Shown here in pieces: positions 15,301 through 25,449 of a DNA stretch of 64,000 bases. This DNA is from Membranipora membranacea. Taxonomy: Eukaryota > Bryozoa > Gymnolaemata > Cheilostomatida > Membraniporidae. The notes beneath the pieces were generated by a model. That model was not told where the DNA came from. It ran no database searches and saw only the letters and a list, made by a program, of their open reading frames with translations. The stretch lies in NCBI GenBank assembly GCA_914767715.1, contig OU612075.1:6760001-6824000 (forward strand), in the 5' to 3' direction. A program made the position numbers and the translations under genes. Every line of letters begins with the position of its first letter. The stretch's first letter is position 1.

Positions 15301-18300
15301 TATGGTTCCATGGGTCGATTTTGTGGTTCACTCCAATTTCGAATGGTTAGAATCCAGTGGATTCTAACCATTCCCATGATGGGAAAAACATGAAAAGAAT
15401 CTGCCGCGGCCGAGATTTGAAGGCCGAGATTTGAACCCCGGCCTCCCCGCATCAAATCCCTTTGAAGGCATTGTGTGCAACGCCGCTAACCATTCTGCCA
15501 ATTAGAATATGCGTCGAATAAACACGGATTGAATATTCGCGTCCAAAAAGTCATTCGTCACAATCGGAATTTGACTTTAATGCCATTTCCATGGGGCGAT
15601 TACTACCGAAATCCTTACATAATCGATCCATGGAACCATAGTGATTCAGTGGCCAGGTGATGATGATGATTGGAAAATCTTTCAGCAACTGAAACATAAA
15701 GCATTGTGCCTTTCAACCCATCTTCTTAACATTCGGATAAGTGAAATTTTTCAGTATTTCGCACATGTGCAGCAGTATATACTCACAGACAAAGGGTCCT
15801 TACTCTGTGATACACTCATCCTTATGACCACATAAGATGACTTTTCTTTGAGCAATGAACTTCATTGGTTTTACTGATTAGTAAAAGGCTAATACTCCTG
15901 GTGATATATAACCAGAGACTATGGATATAACCACGTTCTCACTCAATAACAAACTTGCCGTGCCAACAACTTCACTCATCACAACCCTTAAAATGTTGAT
16001 GAGAGAAATCAAGGTCGAAGTTCAGAAAAAGATATATCTTATGATATGTTGTTGACGGTATTAGAATTAGGGTTGGATGGCATTTTGTTCAGAGGCAATG
16101 GCCCATCAATCATCAACAGGTAATTTATATTTGGACATCAATTTGCTTCAAGCACCAATACTATGACCATATATTACACTATTTGTGTCCTAACTAATAG
16201 ATAAATATACAGAAGGAGAAACTGTGACAGGTATATGCAGTCTACTCCATCTTTCCAAGGTTCAAAGTTGAAGCAAGTTGACAAAAGTGGCATTAGACTA
16301 GCATCATTGATATCATTGCTGTGATGGCGTTGTCTTCTTGGGGAAGCATTTCGGTTTTTGATGCATTTAGATGCTGTAGGGCCTACTAGGTCAGGTTTCA
16401 CCTGCAGACAATTGAAATCCCCGGGAGAGAAAAGAAATCGTGCCATTACAATTTGATCAACAATCGACACTCAACACACCTATTCTCAATTGGTCTATGG
16501 TCAACACAGGGTATTTTTCTTTCGCTCAAGTTTCAAGATTCATATTTTACCTTTTTATTACTGGTTATTGCAACCATCAAACTGCTCCACAAAAGTTTGC
16601 CAGGTTTTATTGATCTGAAGTCTTTATCAATACAGCGCCAGCATGATATCACAGCATACCAATATGTATAGTATAGCCTATAGACCAGCTACATCAAACT
16701 ATGCACATACGCATCTCACAGCTAGGGCCTTTATTTACAATATATTGAAGAGGTATGTATGTTGTAGGTTCATAAAATATTCCTCATTACTATTTTATGA
16801 TGGCAATCAGTAACAATGTTGCCACCCTATCCACTATCCACATTCAGTCGAACGCTGTGATTTATATATTTGCGATTGAGTGGTATAAAATTCACACCGG
16901 TCTAGTTTTGAAGATATCATACTGCTCAGCCCACAATCATTGAAATTCTAATGCTCTTGAGATGAGGAATATATTCTAAGGAGTAAGATTTATGGCTAAA
17001 CTTTTCTCCTCTTCCTCCTCCTAACAAGCCAAATTTAAAGAAATTCTTGTTTGCCCTTATGTTTTGTGTGTGTGTCTTTCAATGTCTGATGCAACTCCAA
17101 AACTGGAGGACTTAGCGTCCCTCTAAGCAGCAAAAACACTCCTCTGTCTAATGAAGACCTTCCTCAAGGTTTCCAAGAAATCCAATAATATTAATTTCCC
17201 GAATTGAATTTTATGCCACTAAAGCCCCTATTGCCAGCATACTTCAACTCCATTTCAAAGAACTCATCTCAACCGGTATGCGCCAGGGTGATGGGTGCTA
17301 TTTTGTTCTAAAATTCCATGTTTCAATTTTGTTCTATATCGCCTTGATAGCTTGATTGAAAATTAACAATATACCACCTCAATTCTTTCAGAAAAACTAG
17401 CATCATAACATAAAAGCGTGTGTGTGTATTTTCAAAGTCACACTATCTCTTCTCAAAAGCCTCCTAACCTTTGATAGACCTACCATAGATAGGTAGGCCT
17501 ACACCAGTTTTGACAATAAGTAAGGCTACAATATATACATGTGAACACTGCTTACTGCCAAGGCGACGATATAACAACAGCTTTTATAGGCCTGCCTACT
17601 ACAGCTGCCAAGAGGCAATGTGGATGACACGTGTTTAGATTATCCAATGAACTCCCTCCCACGGGGTTCATTGTGGGACCCCTTGTCTCTCTGGTCAAGC
17701 AAAAAAAGTCTACCAGGAAGGTCTCCTAAATAAAATAATTAAATAAATAAATTAGAGTTGAGAAATTCCGTCCCTGATCATTCCTTGTTGAGATGAGCGA
17801 GACCTACAAAGGTTTCATTCGGTCTTTTTGTTGCTTGATTGATGATGCAAGAAGTTAAATTCAACTCCTTGATGGATGATAGATGGAACTATATTTCCTC
17901 TGAATCAACAATACGGGAACATATTAGCCTAAGAGCCATGGATTTGATTCTTAACAGATATGACACTTGATGAAAGCAATACTTGATAGATAGATCAGTT
18001 TGTTGGCAGGTTATCTAAAATCCAATGTAAAATTGAATGATAATCAAATTATCATTTTCATCAAGAGGGATAACCTAAGGACAAGCTAGGAGAAGAAAGA
18101 ATTCTACCAGCCAGTCACAGTGTACAGTTAGTCACAGTGTGTGTGTAACACTGACTATTATCTACTATCTTTCTAAATAAGTGACTTTACAATTACAGAG
18201 GTTTCTCACCTGCTTCTACAGTATCTGTAAGGTCATAACTATCCGCTGACTTTGGAAACTCGTTGAGCTTTCTGCTGCTGAGATCTAAACTTCCTGTGCT

Positions 18301-18369
18301 TTGTGCTTCATCCAGATTTTTGTCAATTGTTCGATTATTTGTTGGAGGACTCCTGTGACCAGCTGCCAT
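318..18369 (-). CDS. LRCH: LRCH-family protein (leucine-rich repeats and calponin homology), 5' ten exons, partial
   Basis: Ten exons on the minus strand join in one frame with GT/AG sites: 18369-18210, 13620-13476, 10926-10797, 8102-7997, 5797-5661, 4982-4852, 4429-4303, 3843-3705, 3078-2957, 556-318 (1,436 bp, ~478 residues). Intron phases are 1,2,0,1,0,2,0,1,0, and every junction fits. The start is MAAGHRSPPTNN. About nine leucine-rich repeats follow (residues ~26-224), for example ADISKNRFTEIP, LMELDVGDNEITTIP split across exons 3/4, and LDFSCNKIQEIP. Then comes the family signature PPAHTCTKGRVHILKYL, followed by a charged, Ser/Pro-rich region with a basic coiled-coil-like stretch (QRQKQDYEQRKKRAEQVK). 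LRCH proteins are cytoplasmic scaffolds linked to actin and septin/DOCK regulation; that role comes from the family, not from this sequence. Exon 10 ends in phase 2, so the gene continues left of the window, where the CH domain should lie. No further exon was seen in 1-317. Confidence 0.93.
1224..1440. repeat. CTAG/TTTGCCTGCAT-family inverted repeat, long diverged copy
   Basis: The left part has tctagtttgatccaatt followed by ggcctgcattcg. The right end, ggattggttttgatt then gggtctag, reads as its inverse. This is the terminal signature of the short palindromic family seen cleanly at 44322-44444. It lies between exons 9 and 10 of the LRCH gene. The interior is longer and diverged, so the boundaries are approximate. 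Confidence 0.4.
5334..5360. repeat. Long G run
   Basis: A nearly uninterrupted G tract broken only by two A residues, in an LRCH intron. Comparable pure G or C runs occur at about 6348-6366, 8616-8630, 13413-13429, 14411-14420 and 41219-41230. Run lengths are prone to sequencing and assembly error. Confidence 0.85.
5400..5632. mobile_element. MITE, ACTGA family, copy 1
   Basis: About 230 bp in the LRCH intron right after the exon 5 donor. The ends are inverted (actgatcatgtgaaatac on the left; ...caatgtcagt on the right), and an inner inverted pair surrounds tatctctgatc. It aligns along its length with 10558-10780, which lies beside exon 3 of the same gene. No coding potential. A short non-autonomous DNA transposon is the simplest reading. 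Confidence 0.6.
6952..7262. repeat. Minisatellite, 25/14-bp units
   Basis: Tandem copies of tcagtgtctcagtatcagt plus ataata (25 bp), interspersed with a 14-bp short form, tcagtgtctcaata. It lies in the intron between LRCH exons 5 and 4. Open frames across it are a by-product of the repeat. Confidence 0.92.
8187..8336. repeat. Paired TCACAGAGTAAGG hairpins
   Basis: Two hairpins about 95 bp apart, each opening with tcacagag and closing with ctctgtgata, with taagg-type inner stems. A related half-site (tccttactctgtgata) occurs at 15797-15812. They are intronic in LRCH, just upstream of exon 4. They look like remnants of a small palindromic element. Confidence 0.5.
8944..9052. mobile_element. 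CTAG/TTTGCCTGCAT-family MITE
   Basis: About 110 bp. The left side has ctagaccaggtttggtac followed by gcttgcctgcattc; the right side has gcatgcaaactgaatc then aaacttgatc, its inverse. Related copies are at 24307-24412, 42166-42262 and 44322-44444. It sits in an LRCH intron. Confidence 0.55.
9896..9926. repeat. CCAGAGACTAT hairpin
   Basis: ccagagactat and atagtctctgg face each other across a 9-base spacer. The same half-site recurs at about 15910 and 43236, so this is probably the core of a short dispersed palindrome. Confidence 0.6.
10558..10780. mobile_element. MITE, ACTGA family, copy 2
   Basis: Second copy of the element at 5400-5632, right after the LRCH exon 3 donor. Its terminal pair is actgatgacgtgaaatac versus ...cgatgtcagt, and its inner pair is tatctctgatcaatag versus taatgatcagagata. 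The exons beside the two copies are not unusually alike, so this is two element insertions and not a recent exon duplication. Confidence 0.6.
11993..12345. mobile_element. TA-flanked MITE carrying a tRNA-like segment
   Basis: The left end, taccgtaatccctcacctat, is mirrored by ataggtgagggattac near 12330-12343, and further ttataagtg motifs are mirrored inside. On the minus strand, about 12215-12145, it holds a tRNA-like sequence: A-box-like tagctcagtggtagagc, an anticodon-arm-like stretch, and a B-box-like gtgttcaaaaccc. There is no matching acceptor stem, so it is not a working tRNA gene. The same family is at 22899-23186. It lies in the intron between LRCH exons 3 and 2. Confidence 0.75.
12353..12442. 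repeat. TATG/TATA microsatellite
   Basis: Runs of tatg, tata and tgtac repeats immediately beside the right end of the preceding MITE. Confidence 0.85.
15298..15643. mobile_element. CACTA-type MITE carrying a tRNA-like segment
   Basis: The 346-bp element begins CACTATGGTTCCATGG and ends with its inverse (ccatggaaccatagtg). Both sides carry a 3-bp att target duplication (15295-15297 and 15644-15646). CACTA termini with a 3-bp target duplication are the EnSpm/CACTA signature. Inside are a perfect 15-bp-arm hairpin (15342-15374, gaatggttagaatcc) and, on the minus strand around 15515-15425, a tRNA-like sequence with ggcagaatggttagcggc and a B-box-like ggggttcaaatctc. It sits in LRCH intron 1 and has no transposase. 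Confidence 0.85.
16000..18200. other. LRCH intron 1, no recognisable feature
   Basis: About 2.2 kb of AT-rich intron sequence 3' of exon 1 in the transcription direction. I see no exon, no clear transposon and no tandem array. A short aaataaaataattaaat tail near 17727 could be the end of an old retroelement, but nothing supports this further. Confidence 0.5.
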
Positions 18370-18495
18370 AATTCAATTTTCACTTCTTCAACATCTAAAT
18401 GTCCTTGAACTCATATCCGGTTGACCCAACTAAGGATTTGGCTTTTACTCACGAGTTGTCTTCTTAATGTAGAAGAATGGACGACTCCTCTGTAA
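18351..18495. repeat. Dispersed repeat covering the LRCH start codon and 5' flank
   Basis: The stretch beginning gactcctgtgaccagctgcc, which spans the LRCH ATG on the minus strand, its first seven codons and ~125 bp upstream, aligns with 23980-24180. That copy is interrupted by about 60 extra bases. The outer part (gttgtcttcttaatgta) also matches the inverse of 31793-31840. Either the promoter/5' UTR region was duplicated, or the start codon lies in an old mobile element. Confidence 0.6.
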
Positions 18496-19441
18496 AAATA
18501 GTTTATAATCTAAGCTTTTTTAAACAAAAGTTTATGTAGCTTTGAGAGTAATGTCAAAACAGTGATAACAATATTATTGTTACCATTACCACTGTAACAA
18601 TAATAACCACTGTTGCTTCCCATCTTGCAGTGAGAATATGCTTGAATGGAGTTATCCTTAGGTCATAGTTTTATCTCATATTATTATCTGATGAACAAGA
18701 TCATACACTCGGCACTAACATTAGGCTACAGCTTCGGAATGAATCTCAAAGGTTAAGGGTGCAGACTTGTGATCAGTGAGATCGTAGTCCAATTCACGGC
18801 GCCGGCATTCATTCTTAATTTGATACTTTCCCACCATTCATCCTGGCCAGACTCTTGTGGAATGGGACTAAAAATCTCGGAGTTTTACTATGTGTTTGCA
18901 CATCCCACACGCTGTAAAAAGACCACCCTCCGCCTTTTGGATATAACGAGTAGCCAGAATTCTGCAAGTGCACCTGTACTATAGAGGGAATAATTCTCGC
19001 CGCATTGATGACTTAGTTTCGACCATTTGAAGTGATTTGTCAACTTTACCCACACAACTAGAGATTCAATACAAATAAAGGATTTAATGCCTTTCAAATC
19101 AATTTAATCATAAATATGTCTGTACATTATTACATGAAAAATTTTCATGTTTATTTTTACAAGATAAGCCGTGTAAAACTCATTTGGTGACAACAAATTT
19201 TAACCCTTGCATCCTGCTGTCATATAATATTTCAATACATATAATACATTTATTCAAATGTTTTTGTTTCCTCTACATGTCAGTCTAACAATTAATTATC
19301 TTTGTTCCTTCCCTGTGTCAGTATTATGTTTAAATTGCAGGCGAGAGAAAGTCAATGCTCGTTTGGATCATGACGATTATCTGTCGATTTTCACAGCCGC
19401 AGCAGCTTTATTAAATGGGATAAACACTTCTACTCACGACG

Positions 19442-22400
19442 ATGTTGAGAAAAGCTGTTTTCCTGCATGTGAGCTTAGCATTGATTTTGGTTCTACTGTC
19501 ACTTCAAACACTGGTAATGTAGTTTGACTCTTTTCCACTCCGTAAAGTTCGGATTCAAAAATATTATAATGCCATCGCTCTTTTGGCTTACACAATTTTA
19601 TATTGCATTGTATATCTGTTTCTTTTCCGTAAACGTGCTGAAGAAATTAGGGGAACATTGGGGGAGGGGAGAAAAAAGAGAAAAATTGACAAATATATCA
19701 TAGGAAAATAAGTATAACACATTATTTGCTCCTTTCTTCCAATGTTAGCATTTGATTTTCCTCAGAAATTTGATTTTAATATAACAAGATAGATTTTGAT
19801 CCATTAGAAGTCAGACTTTATTTTACTCATCTTTTTTTATATTTCTTTTTGGTATTCCCTACTCTTGTAACAGTATAAACACTCAATCTCGCAGCAAACC
19901 TAATGCTTGTAACAACATTTATACCAACCAATCAAAAGATCAGCCAGATGCATTGGTAAGCCAACTGTTATTTCAAAACACAAAAAGAAAATCGATGCGT
20001 AATGATCCAAAATGAATAGTTGATGCGCTGTGTGCTGTTTTCATTCCACATTTATATCTCTTCAGCATGCAAAGGGGATTGGGAATACAGTTGAAAACTG
20101 GTTTCAGAGATATGCGAATGAAGACTATGGTTTACTGCACAGTAAAGTGATACAAATTTCATCACAATTTGTGTCATCACGGATACGCTGTGCATCGATC
20201 TGTTCGTCTGTGCTGTTGGATAACTGTAAAACCTTTGTCTTCAATAAGAAGAGCGGTGAATGTGCTGTATCACCAGATTATGTACATGTTATAAGAGGGG
20301 GAGTCACACTCTACAATACCTCAGGCTCTCAGCTTTTCTTGTCAGGTTAGCAAAAAGTTAAAAACAAACAGTTGACAGCTAGAATGTCATCAAACCCAGT
20401 TGGGTAGTGACTTGCATCAATATAGTTCTTAAAATCCTGTTTCATTGTAATTGATATTTTTTATTACTAAAATTGAAAAACCAATTAATATGTATTATAA
20501 AATGAATATGTTTATTTCGGTGAAGTATGCGTAGGATTAGCTTGAACATAGCATTCAGCGTCTTACCTCAATCTGGATTAAGAGTACAAAAAATAAAATG
20601 TGCGTAGTATATTATTCAATTGATATAGACATCTACATGTTAAAATAGACATAATCACCTGTTATCCATATAAAATTTAGTTATGAAGTAAAATTTGCTA
20701 AAGTTTACTGAAAAAAAATGACATGAAATAAATAATTAAATTCTCACCTTTCTCACCTTTCACCGCCTTTGTCCTGTACGGGTGGCGGGTTTTTGCTTGA
20801 TACCAAGCTTTAACCAGACTTCTCCATCTGCTCCGGTCTTCCACATCCCTGCTATCAAGATCCAGCCATCTGAGGTCCGCATTTATTGTATCACTCCATC
20901 TCTGCTTAGGGCAGCCTCTAGGTCTATTGCCATCTATCTCCATCTCACATACTTTTCTGATGTCTTCCTGACTATCTCGTCTTTGAACATGGCCAAACCA
21001 CTGCATTCTCTTTCTTCTCATCAGGTCTTTAATTGGCACCACTTTTGCTTCTTGTAAAATGTCTTCAATCCTCCTATGTTCCTCCAGGCTGATCCCAAGA
21101 CAGTACCGGACCATGCGCATTTCGCATGAGGCCATCTTATCTGACATATGTCCCGTTATTGGCCATGTTTCGTTGCCATAGAGAAGGGTTGGTCGTATTG
21201 ATGTTTTGTAGATTAGAACTTTCAGTTTACATGGCATCTTTTTGTCACATAATACCCCTGTGAGCTCTCTCCATTTGTTCCATGCCTTCGATATCCTCAG
21301 CTCCACTTCATTGCGGCATCCTCCCTCTTGATGAATAGTGGTCCCCAAGTATTTAAATTGAGAACACTTTGGCAATGGAACCCTCTCCTCACTGTCATAC
21401 TTCTTCAAATAGATGTCTCCTTGGTTTCCTTCAGGTTGTAGGTACTCTGTCTTCTTTCTGCTTAGCTTGAGTCCGACACTCTCCATTTTCTCCCTCCAGA
21501 TCTCTAACCTCCTCTCTAAGCTCCCTCTATCTTCATTGCATAGAATCAGATCGTTGGCAAATAGCATTGCCCACGGTGAGTCCTCGTCAATGTCCTCCGT
21601 TATCACGTCCATGATTATTATGAAGAGCAACGGGCTCAGCGCAGATCCTTGGTGTAGTCCGACTTCTATATGGATTCTTTCTGTATTGCCAGAGTTAGTT
21701 TTTACTTCAGTCGTACAGTTTTCATACATGTCCACTATGATTTTTACATAGGACTCTGGAACTTGTCGCTTTCTCAAGCAGAACCAAATCAGCTCCCTCG
21801 GGATAGTGTCGTATGCTTTTTCAAGATCTACGAACACCATGTGCAGGTCTCTGTTTCGTTCTCTGAATTTTTCTTGGAGAATTCTGAGGCAGAACATTGG
21901 CTCTGTTGTAGGCTTGCCTTTCTGAAAACCATACTGATTTTCCTTGATAAATGATTAAATAAATAAATTAAATAAAATAAAATTTATTTACAGCTTTCGG
22001 GCGATTTTGAATTATCAATCATTCTCTTCTTCATTTATGTAGGTGTTGCATCATGTGATAAAAACTATACTCTGAACCCTTTATCCGAAACCTGTGTTGG
22101 GATATACGGAGGCAGTCTTGACTGGTATAAGTCTGAAGAACATTGTGAGGATATGGGAGAGCATCTGCTCACACTTCAGACCATTGAGGATGCTGAGTGG
22201 TTTTATCAACAGATGTTAACAGACCAAGGTACCTCCATTCGGTTGTTAAAAAACTCATATAATAAATATCACTTAATACCTAGCCTATATTTTACCCCAT
22301 AAAAAAAACTTATTTACATATTACAATCTTGGCTATAAACCCCATAAATCTGTACAGGCGAAACTCGTCTGGTGAGTAATTACCAAACACAGGTTGAGAA

Positions 22401-22784
22401 TATAGTATTTAGTTGAAGCTGAGGGGGGAGGGGCAACTCAATTTCTATGTAGAATGTGTGAATCTAAGAGAAGCCCATATACAAAACTGTCTATGGATTA
22501 GCCGCAAAAATCCATGGGCTTGTAGTTGCTCGCGATATCTATTTGTAGACTGGCAATATCATGTGTGGATAGGTGGTTACAGGGTAGGGGGCTCAACTTG
22601 GCAGTGGGTTGGCCGAATAACAGGAAACATTACGTATGAATTTTGGGATTCTGACGATCCTTTCTCTGATGCTGATTGTATGATAATTTGGGGAACAGGA
22701 GACAAATTTGGAGATCAATGGTGTGGACACACATCTGCTATGCGTCACTTCTGTGAAACTCACTCTATTGTCATACAGTCTTGA
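19442..22784 (+). CDS. Secreted PAN/apple plus C-type-lectin protein, copy 1 (257 aa)
   Basis: Four exons: 19442-19513, 20066-20345, 22043-22228, 22549-22784, with phases 0,1,1. They encode a signal peptide (MLRKAVFLHVSLALILVLL; the whole first exon), a PAN/apple-like domain (~25-117; cysteines in IRCASICSSV, LLDNCK and GECAVS), and a long-form C-type-lectin domain (~121-250) with the hairpin cysteines, the WIGGY core, and the ADC, QWC and HFC cysteines. The usual sugar/calcium motifs (EPN or QPD, WND) are absent: the loop reads WDSDDPFSDADC and the later site is QWCG. Binding may therefore be calcium-independent or non-sugar. C-type lectins of this kind are often immune or matrix proteins in invertebrates; that is inference. 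Intron 2 holds a non-LTR retrotransposon fragment in the opposite orientation. The start is chosen because all three paralogs share this signal-peptide exon. Confidence 0.85.
20742..21955 (-). mobile_element. 5'-truncated non-LTR retrotransposon (RTE-like reverse transcriptase), inactive
   Basis: One open frame of ~400 codons covers the palm, thumb and C-terminal part of a non-LTR reverse transcriptase: NQYGFQKGKPTTEPMF at the truncated 5' end, FVDLEKAYDTIPRE, LHQGSALSPLLF, SQFKYLGT, and a C-terminal RRKRMQWFGHVQRRD. This C-terminal block is typical of RTE-like animal elements. The catalytic box reads FAND instead of FADD (21550-21561), an Asp-to-Asn change from one base that should abolish polymerisation. 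The endonuclease and early fingers are missing. It is inserted antisense in intron 2 of lectin copy 1. The matching intron of copy 2 lacks it. Confidence 0.88.
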
Positions 22785-22898
22785 GGTCAGACCCTCTATC
22801 GCTTGTGTTATTTTAACTGGAGATGCTGCCGGAATTCGGCAAACCAGTAACATTGTATTGTATTAATCATCTACTTTGCCTCAACAACTGGAATCTAT

Positions 22899-23186
22899 TA
22901 CCGTAATACCTCACCTCGCCTGCCTTATAAGTGAAGGCGTCTATAAGAGAGGAGCATATAGGCGCGGCTATCATTTGAAGCATTTTTATTTTAATATTGG
23001 ACCAAAACCACCTCCTGTAAGTGAGTCTAAATAGCTCAGTGTGTAGAGCGTCCGCCTTGAAAACACAAGGTCAGTTTTTTTCAAAGGGGTGCCTTATAGC
23101 TGTGTTGTGCTTCATAACTGGAGCATTTTTCCGAGGGAGGTGCTTCACTTATAAGGCCGGTGCCTTATAAGTGAGGTATTACGGTA
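22899..23186. mobile_element. TA-flanked MITE carrying a tRNA-like segment, copy 2
   Basis: The terminal repeats taccgtaatacctcac and gtgaggtattacggta lie at 22899-22914 and 23171-23186, including the TA target. Subterminal ttataagtg motifs are mirrored. Around 23030-23075 on the plus strand is a tRNA-like A-box region (aatagctcagtgtgtagagc) and an anticodon-arm-like stretch; the B-box half is degraded. It lies ~115 bp downstream of the lectin copy 1 stop codon. Same family as 11993-12345. Confidence 0.8.
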
Positions 23187-23321
23187 TTTATTTTTTAATC
23201 AGAAATCGCTTTTGTTAATTACTAGTTACTTTAGCTAGATCTCAGTGCATTATAATATCAACTTTTTCTGATTGAGGGCAAACATTTGTTGTTCCCAGCA
23301 GTCTGAATTATGCAGTGTGCA

Positions 23322-23411
23322 TAGCCAATGTGTTGGCTCTGATTGGTAGGTGGGGAGAAGAAGATATAGATTCATCTCCCCACCCACCAAGCAGAGCCAA
23401 CACACTGCATA
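23322..23411. mobile_element. AGCCAAT-family palindromic MITE, short form
   Basis: tagccaatgtgttggctctg is mirrored by cagagccaacacactgcat, with an inner mirror of ggtggggag and ctccccacc. It is an internally deleted relative of the elements at 29079-29270, 34607-34798 and 41352-41425. Confidence 0.75.
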
Positions 23412-23979
23412 ATGGATTTTTCAAACCAAGTTTAAATCTCACCTGAGTTCATCTCCACTTTTTACTGTGATGTTCTTTCTATCTGTAATTACAATTATAA
23501 AACATACAACTATACTATAAAATGCAGGTATTACATCAACTTGACTACTTGGTGTTTAGATTTTAATAAGGCTGGACATGTATAAATGAATTCCACTCGC
23601 AGAGCTCTAATTTTTGAACAATGTTTTATGATTACTAATGTTAGCATTTTCCATGTCCTCTCTATACTCAAATATATTTATTTACATTTACATATATATA
23701 TATATTTGTTGCAAAAAGAAAAGAAAAAATTTCAGTGTAAATCACAAAGCTTGCTGCTAAAAAAAACAAAAAATCACAAGGCTGCCACATCTAATGCTAA
23801 GTCGCTCTCAGTTTTCAGGCAGGTCAGAGCGCACCCGTCGGAGCTCAGTATAGTCAGCAAACTGCAGTGGGGTTTAAATCAAGGAACTTCAATACTTTGT
23901 GTGTTAGGAAGAAAGCGCTCTTATCATACTGAGCTATCTCCTATGATACAGTCACTGCACATCAAATAGGTCATTAATG

Positions 23980-24180
23980 ATCGACTCCTGTGACCAGCTG
24001 CCATAACTCAGTTTTCATCTTTTCCACATCTGAGTCTCCTTGAAGTCATTTCCAGTTGCCTCTCTACCAGGGATTATTGAGTTTTGGAAGTTTTGGTCCC
24101 AAACTCCCTGCTATACCTACAGATTCAGCTTATGTTCAAGGGTTGTCTTGTTAATGTACGTGAACGGACAACTCATCAAT
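23980..24180. repeat. Second copy of the LRCH 5'-end repeat
   Basis: Starts gactcctgtgaccagctgcc, as at 18351, and ends with gggttgtcttgttaatgta then ggacaactc. It reproduces the LRCH ATG and first seven codons on the minus strand but no leucine-rich repeat exon follows, so it is not a gene. Confidence 0.6.
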
Positions 24181-24306
24181 TAAAATCACATTTCAATGTA
24201 TACTGCAATTTCACCAGGCAAGGAGGTATTGTCTCATGTTAGCCTTTTGAGTCTATGAACCAATAGGGTTAAAAACTATGATTGATCAACAGCTACTACA
24301 AATAAG

Positions 24307-24412
24307 TCATGTTTGGTCCGTTTGCCTGCATTCAGAGTTGCTCTCCCTATACTAGTCACGCCGCGGAAGGGAGCAGACCGGCATGCACTTAAATTAGATC
24401 AAACTCGATCTT
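24307..24412. mobile_element. CTAG/TTTGCCTGCAT-family MITE
   Basis: Contains tttggtccgtttgcctgcat, the central tagtcacgccgcgg, and the opposing ggcatgcactt then gatcaaactcgatc. These are the same landmarks, in the same order, as at 44322-44444. Confidence 0.65.
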
Positions 24413-24624
24413 GATCTTTGCTACTAGGCCAAATTTATAAACAATAAGACCTCGCTTTATGTTTTTATGGAGGCAATTCCCTATAATATAGGTGTTTGGA
24501 GATGCGACTTGAGATTTAGAGAGAATATTATAATGTGAAAAAAAGGCATGCTGCCACGAGGGGCAGATGAAGGGCTGACATTTGAAGATGTGTAAAATGC
24601 ACTATCTGTCTCTCCTGACTTGAC

Positions 24625-24852
24625 AATTGACTTGATAACTGATTTGGCGATTCACTTGACAATTAAATTGACTTGACAAATGACAAATTACAATTGACAA
24701 CTGACAATTGAGAATTGACAATTGGCAATTGGCAATTGGCAATTGGCAATTGGCAATTGACAATTGACCATTGACTTGACTTGATAAATGACGATCGACT
24801 TGACAATTGACTTGACAATTGACATGACAATTGACTTGACAATTGACTTGAC
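24625..24852. repeat. CAATTGACTTGA-type short tandem array
   Basis: Roughly 220 bp of imperfect 6-12-bp units built from ttgaca, caattg and cttgac. It borders the outer end of the left arm of the lectin inverted duplication. Confidence 0.88.
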
Positions 24853-25449
24853 AATAACCTGGATGAAACCACTGATTTTTACCTCCTTACTCACCTACCT
24901 GGTTAGACCTGCACATCTATTGATCAGGTACGGTATTAATAGGAAATCAAATTAACTAGAATCCAATACTTATCTATAGGCTTTAGTTACAGTTACATTA
25001 TATGATACTTGTACAATATTGTTTTTTAGCCCATTTGCATCTGATTTGTATAAAATTACATGATTGCTTTGTCAACATTGAGTAACGATTTTGTTTTTAC
25101 ATTTAAGCCGCTTTGCATATCTTTAACTTATGACCCTGACACTTGATCAATGGGTTTGAGAAATAAATCTTCATTACTGGGAATTTCATGTAATTTTTCC
25201 ACAATATGATATTGTTGTAATTTCTCATAACACATTTTTGGACCACATCCTATGGTACGAAACCTGTGGTTGTGAATTTATATTTTTTGTGTTCAGAGAT
25301 ACAAGATGGCCATCATGCCAGTGAATTTTCTAGGAAATTGAGCATTGTTGGGTCATGAGAAAAATCAATTAGGCTGGTCGTATGTCATGTGCAACAACTT
25401 ATGTGGGACGGAACTCGATCTCCAACTGTTTGAGCTCTTGGGTTTGAAT

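Noticed and set aside
19258-19527. 89-codon plus-strand frame
   Set aside because: It overlaps the true signal-peptide exon of lectin copy 1 in another frame. The homologous ATG in all three copies fixes the real frame.
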